Program-made: the position numbers and the translations under genes
In this document: in pieces, positions 24,925-36,163 of the stretch
Position numbering within the stretch: position 1 is the stretch's first letter
How the letters are laid out: the number at the start of each line of letters is the position of its first letter
The notes under the pieces: model-generated
The model's database searches: none
The model's input: only the letters and a program-made list of their open reading frames with translations
Told to the model about the DNA's origin: nothing
Origin: Stereum hirsutum FP-91666 SS1
Taxonomy: Eukaryota > Basidiomycota > Agaricomycetes > Russulales > Stereaceae
Direction: 5' to 3'
DNA: 64,000 nt
Assembly: GCF_000264905.1 (NCBI RefSeq)
Contig: NW_006763149.1
Coordinates: forward strand, 445,634 to 509,633

Positions 24925-27372
24925 TCACCTCGGTCGCCTATCATCCCGCCTCCTATCCCCAACCTGCGTCGGCGGTGGCGAAGCATACGGATGAAACCTC
25001 CTCTCCTCCGCATGCCCATGTCTCGACCCCGACGAATCCATCGACCCCCTCGCACCCACCGACCCAGAAGATCCCATCCGTCTCGGTGAATGCGAATGCG
25101 AATGTCGATCTTCGACCATCTGCCACGGCCCAGGCGCAGGAACAGGTGATCTCATCTCAGTATCGACATCGATATTGTTCAAGTCCGGCACGGGCGCGGC
25201 TTTATTATTGATGATATCCATAAGATTCTCTTCCAGGACGTGCCAGCCATCTACCGAGCGTTCGCGTACACCGCCAGCCCCTACTGCGGTCGAGGGTCCG
25301 GGTTGAGTTTGCGAGGGCGGAGGAGTGAAAGGTAAGGGGGCGGACGCGGGACCTGCTTTCGCGGCGCGTACGCCGGCGAGTCTGTTGAGACCCTGTGAGG
25401 TGGATTGTTGGATGGCTGTGGGGGTGGAAAGAGTTGGAGGGGACATGGTCGATTGTGTGGCGGGGACGTTGAAACCAGGAGGGGGTAGGTGATGCTGTGG
25501 CGGTACGGGCGCGGGAGCAGGAGCAGGTGCAGGATACTCTACAAACGCGAACACCCGTAAGTTCAGCACCTCGCACGAGCGAGAGAAAGATCGTCAAAAA
25601 TCAAAGCACGTACCCGTCATCGCCGACTTATCCTCCCCCACCCCATCCACCGCATTATTCCTCACATAATCCATAAACTTCAAATACGTATCCAAAACCT
25701 GCGGTTTCCAATAAAGATCCTTATGCGTCTCCCTCGCATGGTCCCTCATCGCCCTAATCCACCCCCTCATCTCCTCCTCGCTCGACACGTCCTTCCAATC
25801 CCAAATCACCGCCATCATACACACAAAATCGACCGGACTAACCTTCTGCGTCCCCCTCAGCACCTTCAAAAACTCCCTCCCCTCGTCCCTCCTCAACATC
25901 TCGATCATTATCCCGAACGCCTGATGCACGTTTGCAATGAATTGGGGAGAGAGGGAAGAGGGGTCGGACATCCAGGAGGCGAGGTGGTCGGCGTTCACGG
26001 CGCGTCGGTGGGAGGGGTTGGCCATGAAGTAGATGGCGGCGGCGGTGAAACGGTAGGATTGGCCGCGTTTGTGTTCGAAGGGGACGGAGAGGAAGAGGGG
26101 GTCGTGCAGGTATTGGTTTTCGACGGCGGTGATGAGCGCGCTGCGCTCTGTCGCGGTCTCGGCTTTCATTTTCTCTGTCGTGATGAGCGTCAGTGAAATG
26201 TGATGAAGAAGGGAGCGGGAGGGGTGACGTTACCTGCGGGCGTTAGCGCCACACCGAGTTGGACGCGCTGCGGGAGGGATTGGCCAATGAACAACGGGGT
26301 TTTACCAGGGAACGCAGAGACGTACCTTGAAGATCTCGCGTTCTTGGTTGTCGGTCAGATCTTGGTACTCGACGCATAGGATCTGCTTCTTGGAGAAGAG
26401 GTCGCGGTACTTCCGCGGTAGGCGCTCCTGCGTCGGTTTTCGGGTCTTGTACCAGAACTTCGCGTTGGTATCGCTATATGTAAACAGACGGTCAGCTCGA
26501 TGTACGGATAGGCGGAGAATGCGTGTCGCACTCACGGCTCTCGGACTACAAAAGGTCAGCTTATTTAGGGGATGAATATTTTTGAGAGGAGAGTTGAGAC
26601 TTACTATATATCTAAGAAGCAATCAGATTGTTGAGGGTTAGTGAAGGTCAAAGCTAGAGAATACATGTACTTACTTCACCATCCATGAACCTGCAATAAT
26701 GAAATTGAAGAAAAAGATGACATAAATGAGTGAGTCATGTGACTTGTGCCAGTAAATAGGGACCCACTTCTGAATAGAGGTCAGCCTCTGTTTCCCATCA
26801 ATACAAATCCTCTTCTCAGTCCCATCACTTTCTTGGGACACAGCTGTGCGTGACTGAATAAGCAGAGAGCCTTCAGGACAGGAGAAGAAGAGGCTTACAG
26901 AAAATAATTGGAGGAAGATAGAAATTTCTCATGATGGAGTCTAGGACTCCAACTTGCTTGGCTTCTGGCCATACTACATCTGATGATGTGTTCAGATGAT
27001 GTGAGATGTAAGTCAGCCTGAGATGTTCAGGGTATCCTGTTGAACAGTTCAGCAAAAGCTTACCTCTCTGGTAGTCAGGCTCTAAGTTGATGGTCCCATC
27101 TATGATCTGGTCTGTTTCCCCACAAAACAAAAGAACAATATACATCAGTTCATCTTTGACTCTGAGATCGAAGGAATGAAAGAAAAGGAAATGAATTGAA
27201 GAAAAAATATGGAAGAGAAAATCTCACCATACAAAGCCTTAGTAGGAAAAGTGATCTGTCTGGGTGCTCTAAGAGCAGCCCTAATCTGATATTCTTTCTT
27301 CTTGCTTCTCTTCTGTCCTGTTGGTTTGAAGTTCTCATCTTCAAAGTCAGAGAGATCTGTTTCAGAGGCCAT
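24925..27372 (-). CDS. DUF262 (GmrSD N-terminal domain) protein
   Basis: Carries the ParB-like DUF262 domain, known from the bacterial GmrS/GmrD modification-dependent restriction system; fungal copies have no established role. In order it shows ALYDQIIDGTINLEPDYQR, DVVWPEAKQVGVLDSIMRNF, YLPPIIF, the signature ICIDGKQRLTSIQKFMDGE (conserved DGxQR), then FWYKTRKPTQERLPRKYRDLF and LTDNQEREIFKRVQLGVALTPAEK. A helical middle part and a Pro/Ser/His-rich tail to 24925 follow. At least ten exons are needed. They include three consecutive microexons at 26675-26690, 26605-26611 and 26536-26545 (16, 7 and 10 nt), with consensus splice sites and CTNAC branch points. The half upstream of about 26546 is nearly free of CpG and uses only AGA/AGG for Arg, unlike the rest. 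A DNA- or nucleotide-related activity is inferred from the fold family only. Confidence 0.85.
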
Positions 27373-28058
27373 AGATTCAAATGCTTAGAGAGCAGAGGGA
27401 GGAGAGCCAGGAATGATGAGATAAGGAGGGAGGGAAGGACAAGAACAACACTGCTCATTGAGGCTCCTGCCAACATCATGACATGTGATGCCATGCTTGG
27501 GAAGGTGTCAGCAATTGGAAATTCGGAGCGCGACGGTGCGTAGCGTCGGACCGGAACGGTGAGTAAGTATGAGAGAGGACACCGTCAAGACCGTCATGAA
27601 CAATCGCTCATGAATATTGACTATATACTCGTCTGAGAATATTCTACTGGCTCTGTTAACTTCATTAGGGGGCCAAAAAGATGAAAGGTAGTACTCCGTT
27701 GTCCTTGTACAATTACACAGTCCTATTCTCGAGTTGTGTTTTTAATGCGCACTCACCTCGAGCTCATAAATCATGGCGGGTATCCCTCTCTATGGTCGGT
27801 TCACTGTACTATGCCGTGGTGAGAAGAATCGTGTATGCAAGCAGTCAGGTTCTGGGGTTGAGTTCGACATCGATGATGGCGGTTGCAAAAGAACAAGCAT
27901 GTGTGGCACTACCGCGCCACGTGCTGTGCCACAGCCTGAGTTGAAGCGCGCAATGACCGAACGCGTCTCTTGTCCTTGTTCTCCTTTCGTATTCTTCTCT
28001 TACTCCAGATTCTCTTGCTTGTACGATATAATCTTGATTCTGGCTCTGTGAAGGCACG
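27373..28058. promoter_or_regulatory. Divergent promoter region, DUF262 / MAD1
   Basis: This 686-bp region lies between two head-to-head starts. The 150 bp next to the DUF262 gene lacks CpG, and composition becomes CpG-rich abruptly at about 27523. No specific regulatory site was recognised. Confidence 0.5.
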
Positions 28059-30672
28059 ATGAATAGAAGCAAGTACACGACACCGCGAAATGCAGCAGCA
28101 CCGTCTAGCGCACGGCCGACGACGAGGGCCACCACAGGCATCAAACGCGATTCACTACAGGCCGAACTCGAGCGAGGTCCGTCTCATTCAAGCCCAGTTG
28201 TAGGCGCAGATTTACCTACAGACCGATGTCATACAGATCCTCAACTTTCAACTGCCAAACGCCAGCAGCGCACCGAGGCCCTCTCTACATCCATGGCTCG
28301 TGCCTCCCTCGAGCGTCAGCTCGTAGCGGCCCAGACGGCCAAGCTCGAACTCGAGACGAAACTCAGAGAGAAGGAATCGCGGATAGACGTGCTCGAATCA
28401 GATCGTCTATATCTTTCGGAGGAGGGGAAGAAATATAAAGAGGAGCTGGAACGTGAAACTGGTAGTTGGGAGGCACAAAAGGTGCGGTCCTACTTCACTC
28501 AACATCGTGACGTTGTTCTGTATCCATTGACTGACATATATATCATCTTGCACGACGCCTCGGCTACTCAATATGTTACCTTCCTTTACCTTTGACTTCA
28601 AAGGCAAAACTTGACTCGGAGCTTCGGGAACTCCGTACTGCTTTGACTTCCCTGCGCGAAGAACACGCCGACCTTCAAGACGCACACTCGACCCTTTCCA
28701 ACTCGACCTCCAACACCATCGCATCCCAAAAGTCCCAAATAATCACCCTCACCTCCCACCTCTCGCACCTCCAATCCCAAGTCTCAGAACTCCAGACCCT
28801 CGCCTCCGAACGTGGCAACACCATCTCGTCCCTCCAGAACGAGATCGACGAGCTCAGCTCAGCACAGGCCGATACGTCGCGAGCGAGCATGGAGGAACAG
28901 GATTGGGATGTGTTGAGACAGGAGCTGCATAGACAGTCGGGGTATACGACTAAGCTGGAGAGCGCGAACGTGAAGCTGAAGAGGGAGATTGCGTTGTTGA
29001 AGGACAGGCAGACGAGCGTGGAGGTATTGAGGGAGGAGAAGAGGGGTTTGGAGAAGAAGGTGCAGGGTGTGGATAAGCTCAGAGAGCGAGTTATCACACT
29101 CGAGGGCGAGTTGCAGGCGGCACAGAAGGAGCGTAAGGAGTGGTACGTCTATGACTCCTTCGGTTTCCCTCCTTGTGTACATATTAATTCTGACGCATTT
29201 CTGTAGGGCCACACGTGCGACGCAGCTAGATAGTCCATCCAAAGTCCCCGTCACCGTCACTCAGAGTCTCTCCGCCCTTCGTCTCGAACATGCTCGTCTT
29301 CTCGAAGAACATGGCGCAGCCAAGGCCCTCCTGCGGACCCGCGAAGCTGAGATCGCAGCCCTTCAAGACCGCGAGTCGGAGAATCGCGAAACCATCGAGA
29401 CATTGCAACAAGATCAACGTCGGCTGAAGGACAAGCTTTCGCGATTAGAGCACGGCGCTACGCTGGCGGAGAGGGAGGTCGGGTTCCTGAAGTCCTTGAA
29501 CGTAAGCTACTCTTTGTGTCTTTGTGACGATTTTCGCACTCTCAATCAAATTTGACCATTGTGCAGGAGAGTTATATAGCAGAAGAGTCAGCGAACCAGA
29601 CAGGCGAAGTCGACAGAGCGAAGGACGAGCAGATCAAGAACCTCACAGAATTGATCGAAGAGTACAGAGCCAAACTCGACGCCTCCGAAAAGGCTCTGGA
29701 GCAACGACCTGAGACGATGAAGCCCACCGCTCGTTCGGAGGAACTCAAAGCCCAGCTCGAAGCACTGAAACAAACTACCCAGGAGCTCGAGGATGGTCAG
29801 TTTCCTCTGCTGTCCAACGTCAGATCGCAAATGAGCTTAATATCCACCCACAGCATTGAAAGATCGTGACGTCACCATTGAGGAATACGAAACACAGATC
29901 GAGAGCCTCGAACAGACGCTCTTCGAGCTGCGTGGCGAGATCGGTGCGGGGCATCATGTTCCGCCAGGCGTGCGCGTTCTCTCGATGAAGGAGAATCCGA
30001 TGCAGGAGTGGTTTGACTCAAGGAAAGAGGTTTTCGATAGGCTGAAGAGCGAGAATGAGGCATTGATGAACCGGTTGAGGGATCTTGAGGAGGCGGGCGT
30101 CAAGACAACAGACGGCCAAGGCAGCTCTGCAGATGATCTAGTACCAAGGGAGAGTTGGGAGGTCGTGAATAAGGAAAAGATGGAGTTGCAGGGGGAGTTG
30201 AAGGCGAAGGATAAGAGAATCCTGAGGTTACAGCAGGTCAGCTCCTGTCTCATCCTCCGCCTTTCCTTCTATCTGCGTCCACGCCAATGCTAACGACGAT
30301 CTCCCCCAGGTCTTTAGTGTGAAAGCCGAAGAATTCAAATCTGCCGTCTCCTCCATCATGGGCCTCAAAGTCGCATTCTACCCCAACGGTCAAGTCCGCG
30401 TCACCTCCCAATACGATCTCAACGTCTCCTTCATCTTCCAACCAGCCAAAGCGCCCGCCAAGAACCCGGTCAAAGCCAGCATGAACGCCAACAAGGACGA
30501 TGAGGAGATGTCGATGACGCTCGTGGCCCAGGGCGAGGGTGGACCACAGGATCTGCCACAGATCATGAGGAACTGGATCGAGGTTGAGCACAGTATACCA
30601 GGTTTCATGGCGAGCGTGACGTTGGAGTGTTATGACAAGTGGAAGTCGGAGCATGGGCAGGGGCAGGCGTAG
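28059..30672 (+). CDS. MAD1: Spindle assembly checkpoint protein MAD1
   Basis: Coiled-coil scaffold that recruits MAD2 to unattached kinetochores and nuclear pores. Seven exons (28059-28176, 28237-28481, 28604-29142, 29207-29501, 29567-29795, 29854-30236, 30310-30672) form an intact 723-residue frame. After a short basic N-terminus almost the whole length is heptad-rich coiled coil (for example ELETKLREKESRIDVLESD and LREEKRGLEKKVQGVDKL). The C-terminal globular head shows RLQQVFSVKAEEFKSAVSSI, MGLKVAFYPNGQVRVTSQYD, a run ending in IFQP, and NWIEVEHSIPGFMASVTLE, matching the MAD1 C-terminal domain. The length is close to the fungal norm (about 700-750). It is divergently placed to the DUF262 gene; no functional link is implied. 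Confidence 0.92.
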
Positions 30673-30993
30673 CTTGTTACTGTGGCGTTTCGGTGTTGTC
30701 ATTCTCTTTTATCTTTATAGGCTTTGCGGATCGACTGAATAAGAATGCGAGAATGCAGCAGGGCGCTGATGGATCGCTCGCTCCACGATTCCAGTCACTG
30801 GCAGAGCCTTTACAACGGTGTCAGTCCTACCGTCGCTTTACAGCCTTCGACACTCGTGCGGTTGTTGCCTCCTTCCGTGAATGAGTATGAATATCTTGCG
30901 ATCCGTAGGTATCGGAATCCATCTTGTCGCAAACCGCTCTGCGTTCCTCAGTCCGACTGTACATTCAGATTGTCACTGCTGACGCGTATGAGA
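30673..30993. other. Convergent intergenic region, duplicated with SDR
   Basis: This 321-bp stretch lies between the stops of MAD1 and SDR copy A. Its part from about 30770 is recognisably similar to 32730-32964, the flank of SDR copy B, so the duplication unit extends beyond the coding sequence. Confidence 0.6.
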
Positions 30994-32495
30994 TCACAAT
31001 CCTACTTCCGTCTCAGCGAAATCAGTTCCCGTAATGGCTTCCTTCCAGGCCTCCAAGCATTCTAGAGTCTCTTCACATTTCTCTTTGACGACCTCATAGC
31101 AGTCGCTGCCGATCTGAAGCGATCCCGAACGCGGTATGGGTTTGCCGGCTGCGAGACCCTCCGAGCGAACGATGTCGACGATGAGAGAGCAGAGCTTTGG
31201 GGTGGAGCCGAGTTGGTTTCCATCGAGCTCTACCGATAATTGAGGAGAAGTCAGAGAGCGAGGTGGAATGGCGGAGACATGACATTGACGTTTGTGGGTG
31301 AGGTCAAAGTACTTACTATTGAAGATCTCGTCTTTCGCTCCGATCATCTCTCGATAGTCTTGAACATGTTCACACCGAGGGTTAGCAGGTCATATTTCGC
31401 GTTAGGGCACGAATGGACAAGAATTTGTTTCACCTTCAATGTGATTCACGTATGGAGCCCGATTGGCAGGATCGACGGCTTTCGTTCTGAAGTATCCCGG
31501 TTCGATACAGAGAGAGCGCAAACCAAACGGTGATAGTTCCACATCCATAGATTCTGAGATGCCTAGGAAACAGCGTGAATAAATTACTACAATATCTTGA
31601 AATGGAAAAAAGGACTGGAAATTGCACACCCCGCATAGCGTGTTTTGCTCCAACATACACTCCGTGGGTGTTGCCTCCCCTGAGCAACCGAAACATAAAC
31701 CCTGTTACTCAGTACATGTTACGTGCTTCGGCAGAGTCAAAAAGTCTGATGGGGAGGAACGCTTACTGCCAACCCGTCAGCGAGCCTATCCATACTATTT
31801 TACCAGATCGCTGCTTTCGCATGTAGGGTAGGAAGGCGCGCGCGACGTTCAGCCCACCAAACAGCAAAACACTAACAGTGGTATCGCGTAGAGAAGAATG
31901 CATGTTAGTTCTGCCTTAATGAAGATACGAACTAGACTAACTTGAACTGGGAGAACGTCTCCTCCGGTCTGATACAAAGAATTCACATATCCGTCAGTGC
32001 TGTGGCTCAGAATGAAACTTTCTTCACGCGGAGACATACGTGACCTCCTCCAACGCGCCTACCGCAATGAGCGCACCTGAGAAAAACCAGCCCCTGAGTA
32101 TCATGATCCCTGCAGCGAGTGGGTCTTTAAACTCACCCGCATTGTTCACGACCACATCCACCCTGCCCCACAAACCCACCGCCTTTTCCGCACATACCTT
32201 CAGCTCATTTAACGGAGCAGTAACATCCAATTTTAGGACGGCCACTTGTGTATCGAACTTCTTCAGTTCTGAATCAGCTTGGAGTTGGCGGAATGAGCGC
32301 TCTCGAGCGGTGGCGATAACTCTGTCACCGCGTCGAAGGGCGGCCAGGGCGAGCTCGTATCCAATGCCAGAGCTGCATCAGGGTATTGTGTGAGCTTGAG
32401 TAAAAATCAGAGAACATAAAATGGTTATGAGCCGACGCACGATGTGCCAGTGATGAACCAGACCAGCGCAGATGCGGTTGGATGTGCAGACATGG
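30994..32495 (-). CDS. Short-chain dehydrogenase/reductase (copy A)
   Basis: NAD(P)-dependent oxidoreductase of the classical SDR fold, about 290 residues. The N-terminus MSAHPTASALVWFITGTS joins across an intron to SGIGYELALAALRRGDRVIATAR, giving the TGxxxGIG cofactor loop. VLKLDVTAP, VDVVVNNAG (the NNAG motif), SGKIVWIGSLTG (catalytic Ser) and YVGAKHAMRG (catalytic YxxxK) follow. The C-terminal exons (LSPFGLRSLCIEPGYFRT and IVDIVRSEGLAAGKPIP) are typical of fungal SDRs. The gene has seven or more exons and ends at 30994 with GTDFAETEVGL. It is a tandem duplicate of the gene at 32965-34465, in the same orientation. The substrate cannot be predicted. All catalytic residues are present. Confidence 0.9.
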
Positions 32496-32964
32496 TTGCA
32501 AGCCTAGTAGGGGGAACAGTGCGAATTGCACTTCTCAGAGTCGATTTATAGTAGAATATGGTGGGCGCAAGTTGAGCCCTCGCGCTGACCAATGAAGAAT
32601 GCTCTAGATACTAAATATACTGCTTCGTGGTGCTTTGGTTGGAGCGATTTAGGGGCCCCAGTTCCATACTCGTTGTTTTAGATATAGATGCCCTCCAGGG
32701 GAGGCTTTCGATGCCACGGAAATGGCAGGAGCACTCCGGTCGCTGGTAAAGTGCCTTCATAATGGTGTCAGTGTTATCATTGCTTTATAATCTTCGATAC
32801 TCGTGCAGTTGCTAGCTCCTTCCACCAATGGTTATGAATATCGTACGATCCGCAGGTATCGGAATCCATTTTGTCGCAAAGTCTACCAATACATACAAAT
32901 CACCACTGATCACGAGCATGGGATCAACCGCAAGCAATTCAGAAGGCAGTCGTTCAACGCACCA
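32496..32964. other. Spacer between tandem SDR genes
   Basis: This 469-bp spacer contains the promoter of copy A and the duplicated 3' flank of copy B. No separate gene is seen. Confidence 0.55.
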
Positions 32965-34465
32965 TCATACTTCAGTCTCAACAAAATCAGTTCCCGTGAT
33001 GACCTCCTTCCAAACCTCCAAGCACTCTAGAGTCTCCTGACACTTCTCTTTGACGACCTCATAACAATCACTGCCAATCTGGAGCGAGCCTGAACGTGGT
33101 ATGGGTTTGTCGGCTGCGAGACCTTCCGAGCGAATTATGTCTACGATGAGATAACAGAGCTTTGGGGTGGAGCCACGTTGATTCCCAGAGAGTTCTATAG
33201 ATAAGTCAGGAGAAATCAGATAGCCAGGCAAACCGATGGAGACATGATGTTGACGTGGGTCGAAGACTTTGTAGTAGAGGTCGAAGTACTCACTCTTGAA
33301 TATCTCGTCTTTCGCGCTGATTATCTCTTGATAGTCTTGTAATGTTCACATCGAGTTAGCAGGTCGTAATTCACGCAAGGCACAGATAGACAAGACGCTG
33401 TTTCACCTTCAATGCGACTCACGTATGGAGCCCGATTAGCAGCATCAATGAGTTTCGTTCTGAAGTATCCCGGCTCGATACAGAGAGAGCGTAAGCCAAA
33501 CGGTGATATTTCCGCGTCCATGGACTCTGAGATGCCTAAGAAATATGGTGAAGAAATTACGACACCAAGTTGGAGTCCCCAGAAAGGACTTGATATACAT
33601 ACCTCGCATAGCGTGTTTCACTCCAGCATACATCCCGAGGGTGTCGCCTCCCCTGAGCAGTCAAAGCAGAAGCCCTATTGATCAGTACATGTTACGTGCT
33701 TCAACCAATTAAAAAAGCCTGAGGTCGGCTTGCTTACTGCCAACCTGTCAGCGAGCCTATCCACACGATTTTACCGGATCGCTGCTTTCGCATGTAGGGT
33801 AGAAAGGCCCTTGCGACGTTCAGCCCCCCAAACAGTGAAGCACTGCCAGTAGTATTACGTGGAGTAAGATGCAGGTCAGTTCTTCCTTAATTGAAGACAG
33901 GAATTAGACTGACTTGAACTGAGCGAACGTCTCCTCCGGTCTAAAACAAAGAAACCAATTCTACGTCAGTGCTGTGACTCAAAAGGGAACTTTTTGCGCA
34001 TAGACACTGACGTGATCTCTTCCAAAGCGCCTACCGCAATGAACGAGCCTGGAAAACGCCACCACTGAGTACGATCATCTCCGGATCGAGTCAGTCTCCA
34101 AACTCACCTGCATTGTTCACGACCACGTCCACCCTGCCCCAAAAACCCATCGCCTTTTCCGCACATGCCTTCAGCTCATCCAACGGGTCAATAACATCCA
34201 ATTTCAGAACCTCCAATTGTGTACCGAACTTCTTCAGCTCTGGGTCAGCTTGGAGCTGGGAGAATGAGCGCTGTCGGGTGGTGGCGATAACTTTGTCACC
34301 GCGTTGAAGGGCGGCCAGAGCGAGTTCGTATCCGATGCCAGAGCTGCATCAGGATATTGTGTGAGATCGAAGAATTGATCAGAGGGCAACAGAAATTTCT
34401 AAGTTAACGCACGATGTGCCAGTAATGAGCCAGACCAGCGTAGAACCGGTTGTGTTGGCAGACAT
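32965..34465 (-). CDS. Short-chain dehydrogenase/reductase (copy B)
   Basis: Tandem paralog of the upstream-adjacent SDR, with the same exon plan and size. It begins MSANTTGSTLVWLITGTS at 34465. The glycine-rich cofactor loop, VDVVVNNAG, SGKIVWIGSLTG and the active-site YAGVKHAMRG (YxxxK) are all retained. The C-terminal exon reads IVDIIRSEGLAADKPIPRSG and ends at 32965 with GTDFVETEV, two residues shorter than copy A. No frameshift is visible. Divergence is mostly silent or conservative, so both copies look functional. Recent local duplication with possible substrate or expression divergence is an inference. Confidence 0.88.
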
Positions 34466-35329
34466 GGCTACAAGCGTAGTAGGGGGAATGGTGCGCATTG
34501 GACATCTCAGAGTCGATTTATAGTGGAATAGGGTTGGCGCCTTGGTTCCTCGAACCAACCAATGGAGGAGGCTCTAGAGACCAACTGTACTGCCCCAAAG
34601 GCCCAGAAAAATCTTCGAACCACTAGAAGCTTCAGTGAACGAAAATCAAGCCAAGTTTGGAGACCTAATCATTTCTCGCTGTTAGGCATGCACCGTCGGT
34701 GACGCTTTCAGGCGCTTATGCGTATCAAAGAACTGATTATCCAGGATATCCACAAGTGCATTAGGGGACAAAGGTGAGCATTGTTAGGAGAGGTTTAGAA
34801 GCCAAGCCCCACACTCGGGGTTTTCGATGTAGCAATTGGAAGGGTTGTATGCCAGTGAGCGCTTGCTGAGCGAACCACGCGACTACAGAGGCAACCCAAA
34901 GTCAGTTTCACAGTGTTTTAGAGAGGATGCGTCCAAGTGATAGCGAAGATAGTCGACTCCATGCGGGGGCTTCGATGGCATGGCAATAGGAAGAGTTGTC
35001 CACCACTGGTACCAAGGTCCATGGCCAGCTCAAGGCGAACCATGCGACCCCGTAGACATTCCCAGAGTCTGTTTGCGCGGTATTTCAAAGAAAAGCCTAG
35101 TGATGGCGAGTATAGTTATAATCCAAAGAAGCGGCTTGAATCGTCAAGCAAGTCGAACTTGAGGTTTTTTGAAGCGATTCGTGACAGTTGGACTCCACCA
35201 GGCTGACACCGCGGACAAGGCCGGGACGACGTAGACGCTCCCGGAGAATCACGGAACGTGGTTCCTCACGCAGCTCGCCCCTGAAATTCCCTGACCGCCA
35301 CACTCGATGGCAAGAAGTTCACTCAAATA
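34466..35329. other. Intergenic, decayed partial repeats
   Basis: No gene is recognised. Two segments at about 34800-34920 and 34960-35090 share short patches (GCTTCGATG..ATGGCA, GCGAACCA.GCGAC) with each other and with the SDR copy B flank near 32700, suggesting old duplicated debris. Confidence 0.35.
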
Positions 35330-35623
35330 CTAGTGATGGTACGTATTCGAGATGAACCCACGGGCCTCAGCCTCAGATCCAACAAAGAGCCCTAGGCAAA
35401 CGGGGCAAACCATTGGAGCCATTGGTAGTGGCAAGAAACCGCCAATCAGCGCGTGCTGGACCACCTTTGTACGTGCTACATATGTCACCAAAATCCCGAG
35501 ATATCTGCCTATGATGATGAACGCAGCCGTGGGCCACCAAATAATAACGACGAAGCAGCCTCCGGCCAACCAGACGGTAGGGTAGGTTGGCTGGAATAGG
35601 ATGTAGTATGTACTAGTCCCCAA
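35330..35623 (-). CDS. Possible small membrane protein
   Basis: This 97-residue single-exon frame has one or two hydrophobic segments (VWLAGGCFVVIIWW and AAFIIIGRYLGILVTYVA). A short cysteine-containing patch follows (MVCPVCLGLFVG). I do not recognise a family. Hydrophobic character and an early Met are the only support. An overlapping frame on the same strand (35509-36054) is an alternative reading, and the two could be pieces of one spliced gene. It may also be chance. Confidence 0.25.
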   Translation of the reverse strand: MGTSTYYILFQPTYPTVWLAGGCFVVIIWWPTAAFIIIGRYLGILVTYVARTKVVQHALIGGFLPLPMAPMVCPVCLGLFVGSEAEARGFISNTYHH

Positions 35624-36163
35624 GACATATGGAAGAGGGGAAGCAAAGGCACGAAGACTCGAGTGCTCAAGTTACAGTGGTGTGTGAACGAGAGGAGTAG
35701 AGCGGAGTGTGGTATGAGAGGATGGGAAAATAGTTGTAAAGGAATAAACAAGAGAAAAAGAGAGACTGATAAAAAGACCGAATCACCGAATCCAAAAACT
35801 GGTACAAATGGCCGTCGTCGCCCTACATACACACCGCCCGACGTGCTACATACACTCCACACACACCCCACGGAGAAACGAAAATACATTTGCAATTGAA
35901 CTTCTCGGTCATGCTTCATGCAAGTCGTGCAAAGAGAGCGGAACTTCTCGATATATGGTCCATGGGCCTTCGTACTGGTTCCCTTCCTCAGCCCCGCGAT
36001 TTCCCCGATTCTAGTTGTTGACTTGACCCTCAGCATCGGAATTATGCTCGTCACCGATACCCAGGCCCAGCCCTATGCCCATGCACAACCCCGCGCCACG
36101 TCTCTATAAAGCTAGCTCAGCCGGTCCTCCTAGAGCATCACAGACTACGATCGCCGCAACCGA

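Noticed and set aside
26761..26780. Apparent non-canonical splice donor after AAGTGG in the DUF262 gene
   Set aside because: A canonical GTGGGT donor two codon positions earlier (after CAGAA) restores the frame and the conserved IQKFMDGE motif, so the gene is not broken there.
33830..34120. Possible frameshift in SDR copy B
   Set aside because: Conserved exons around it (FGGLNVARAFLPYMRKQRSG and VDVVVNNAG) read cleanly; the differences from copy A fall in introns.
35509..36054. 181-aa minus-strand frame overlapping the small membrane ORF
   Set aside because: No domain or consistent hydrophobic pattern, and it conflicts with the better-supported frame; kept only as an alternative.
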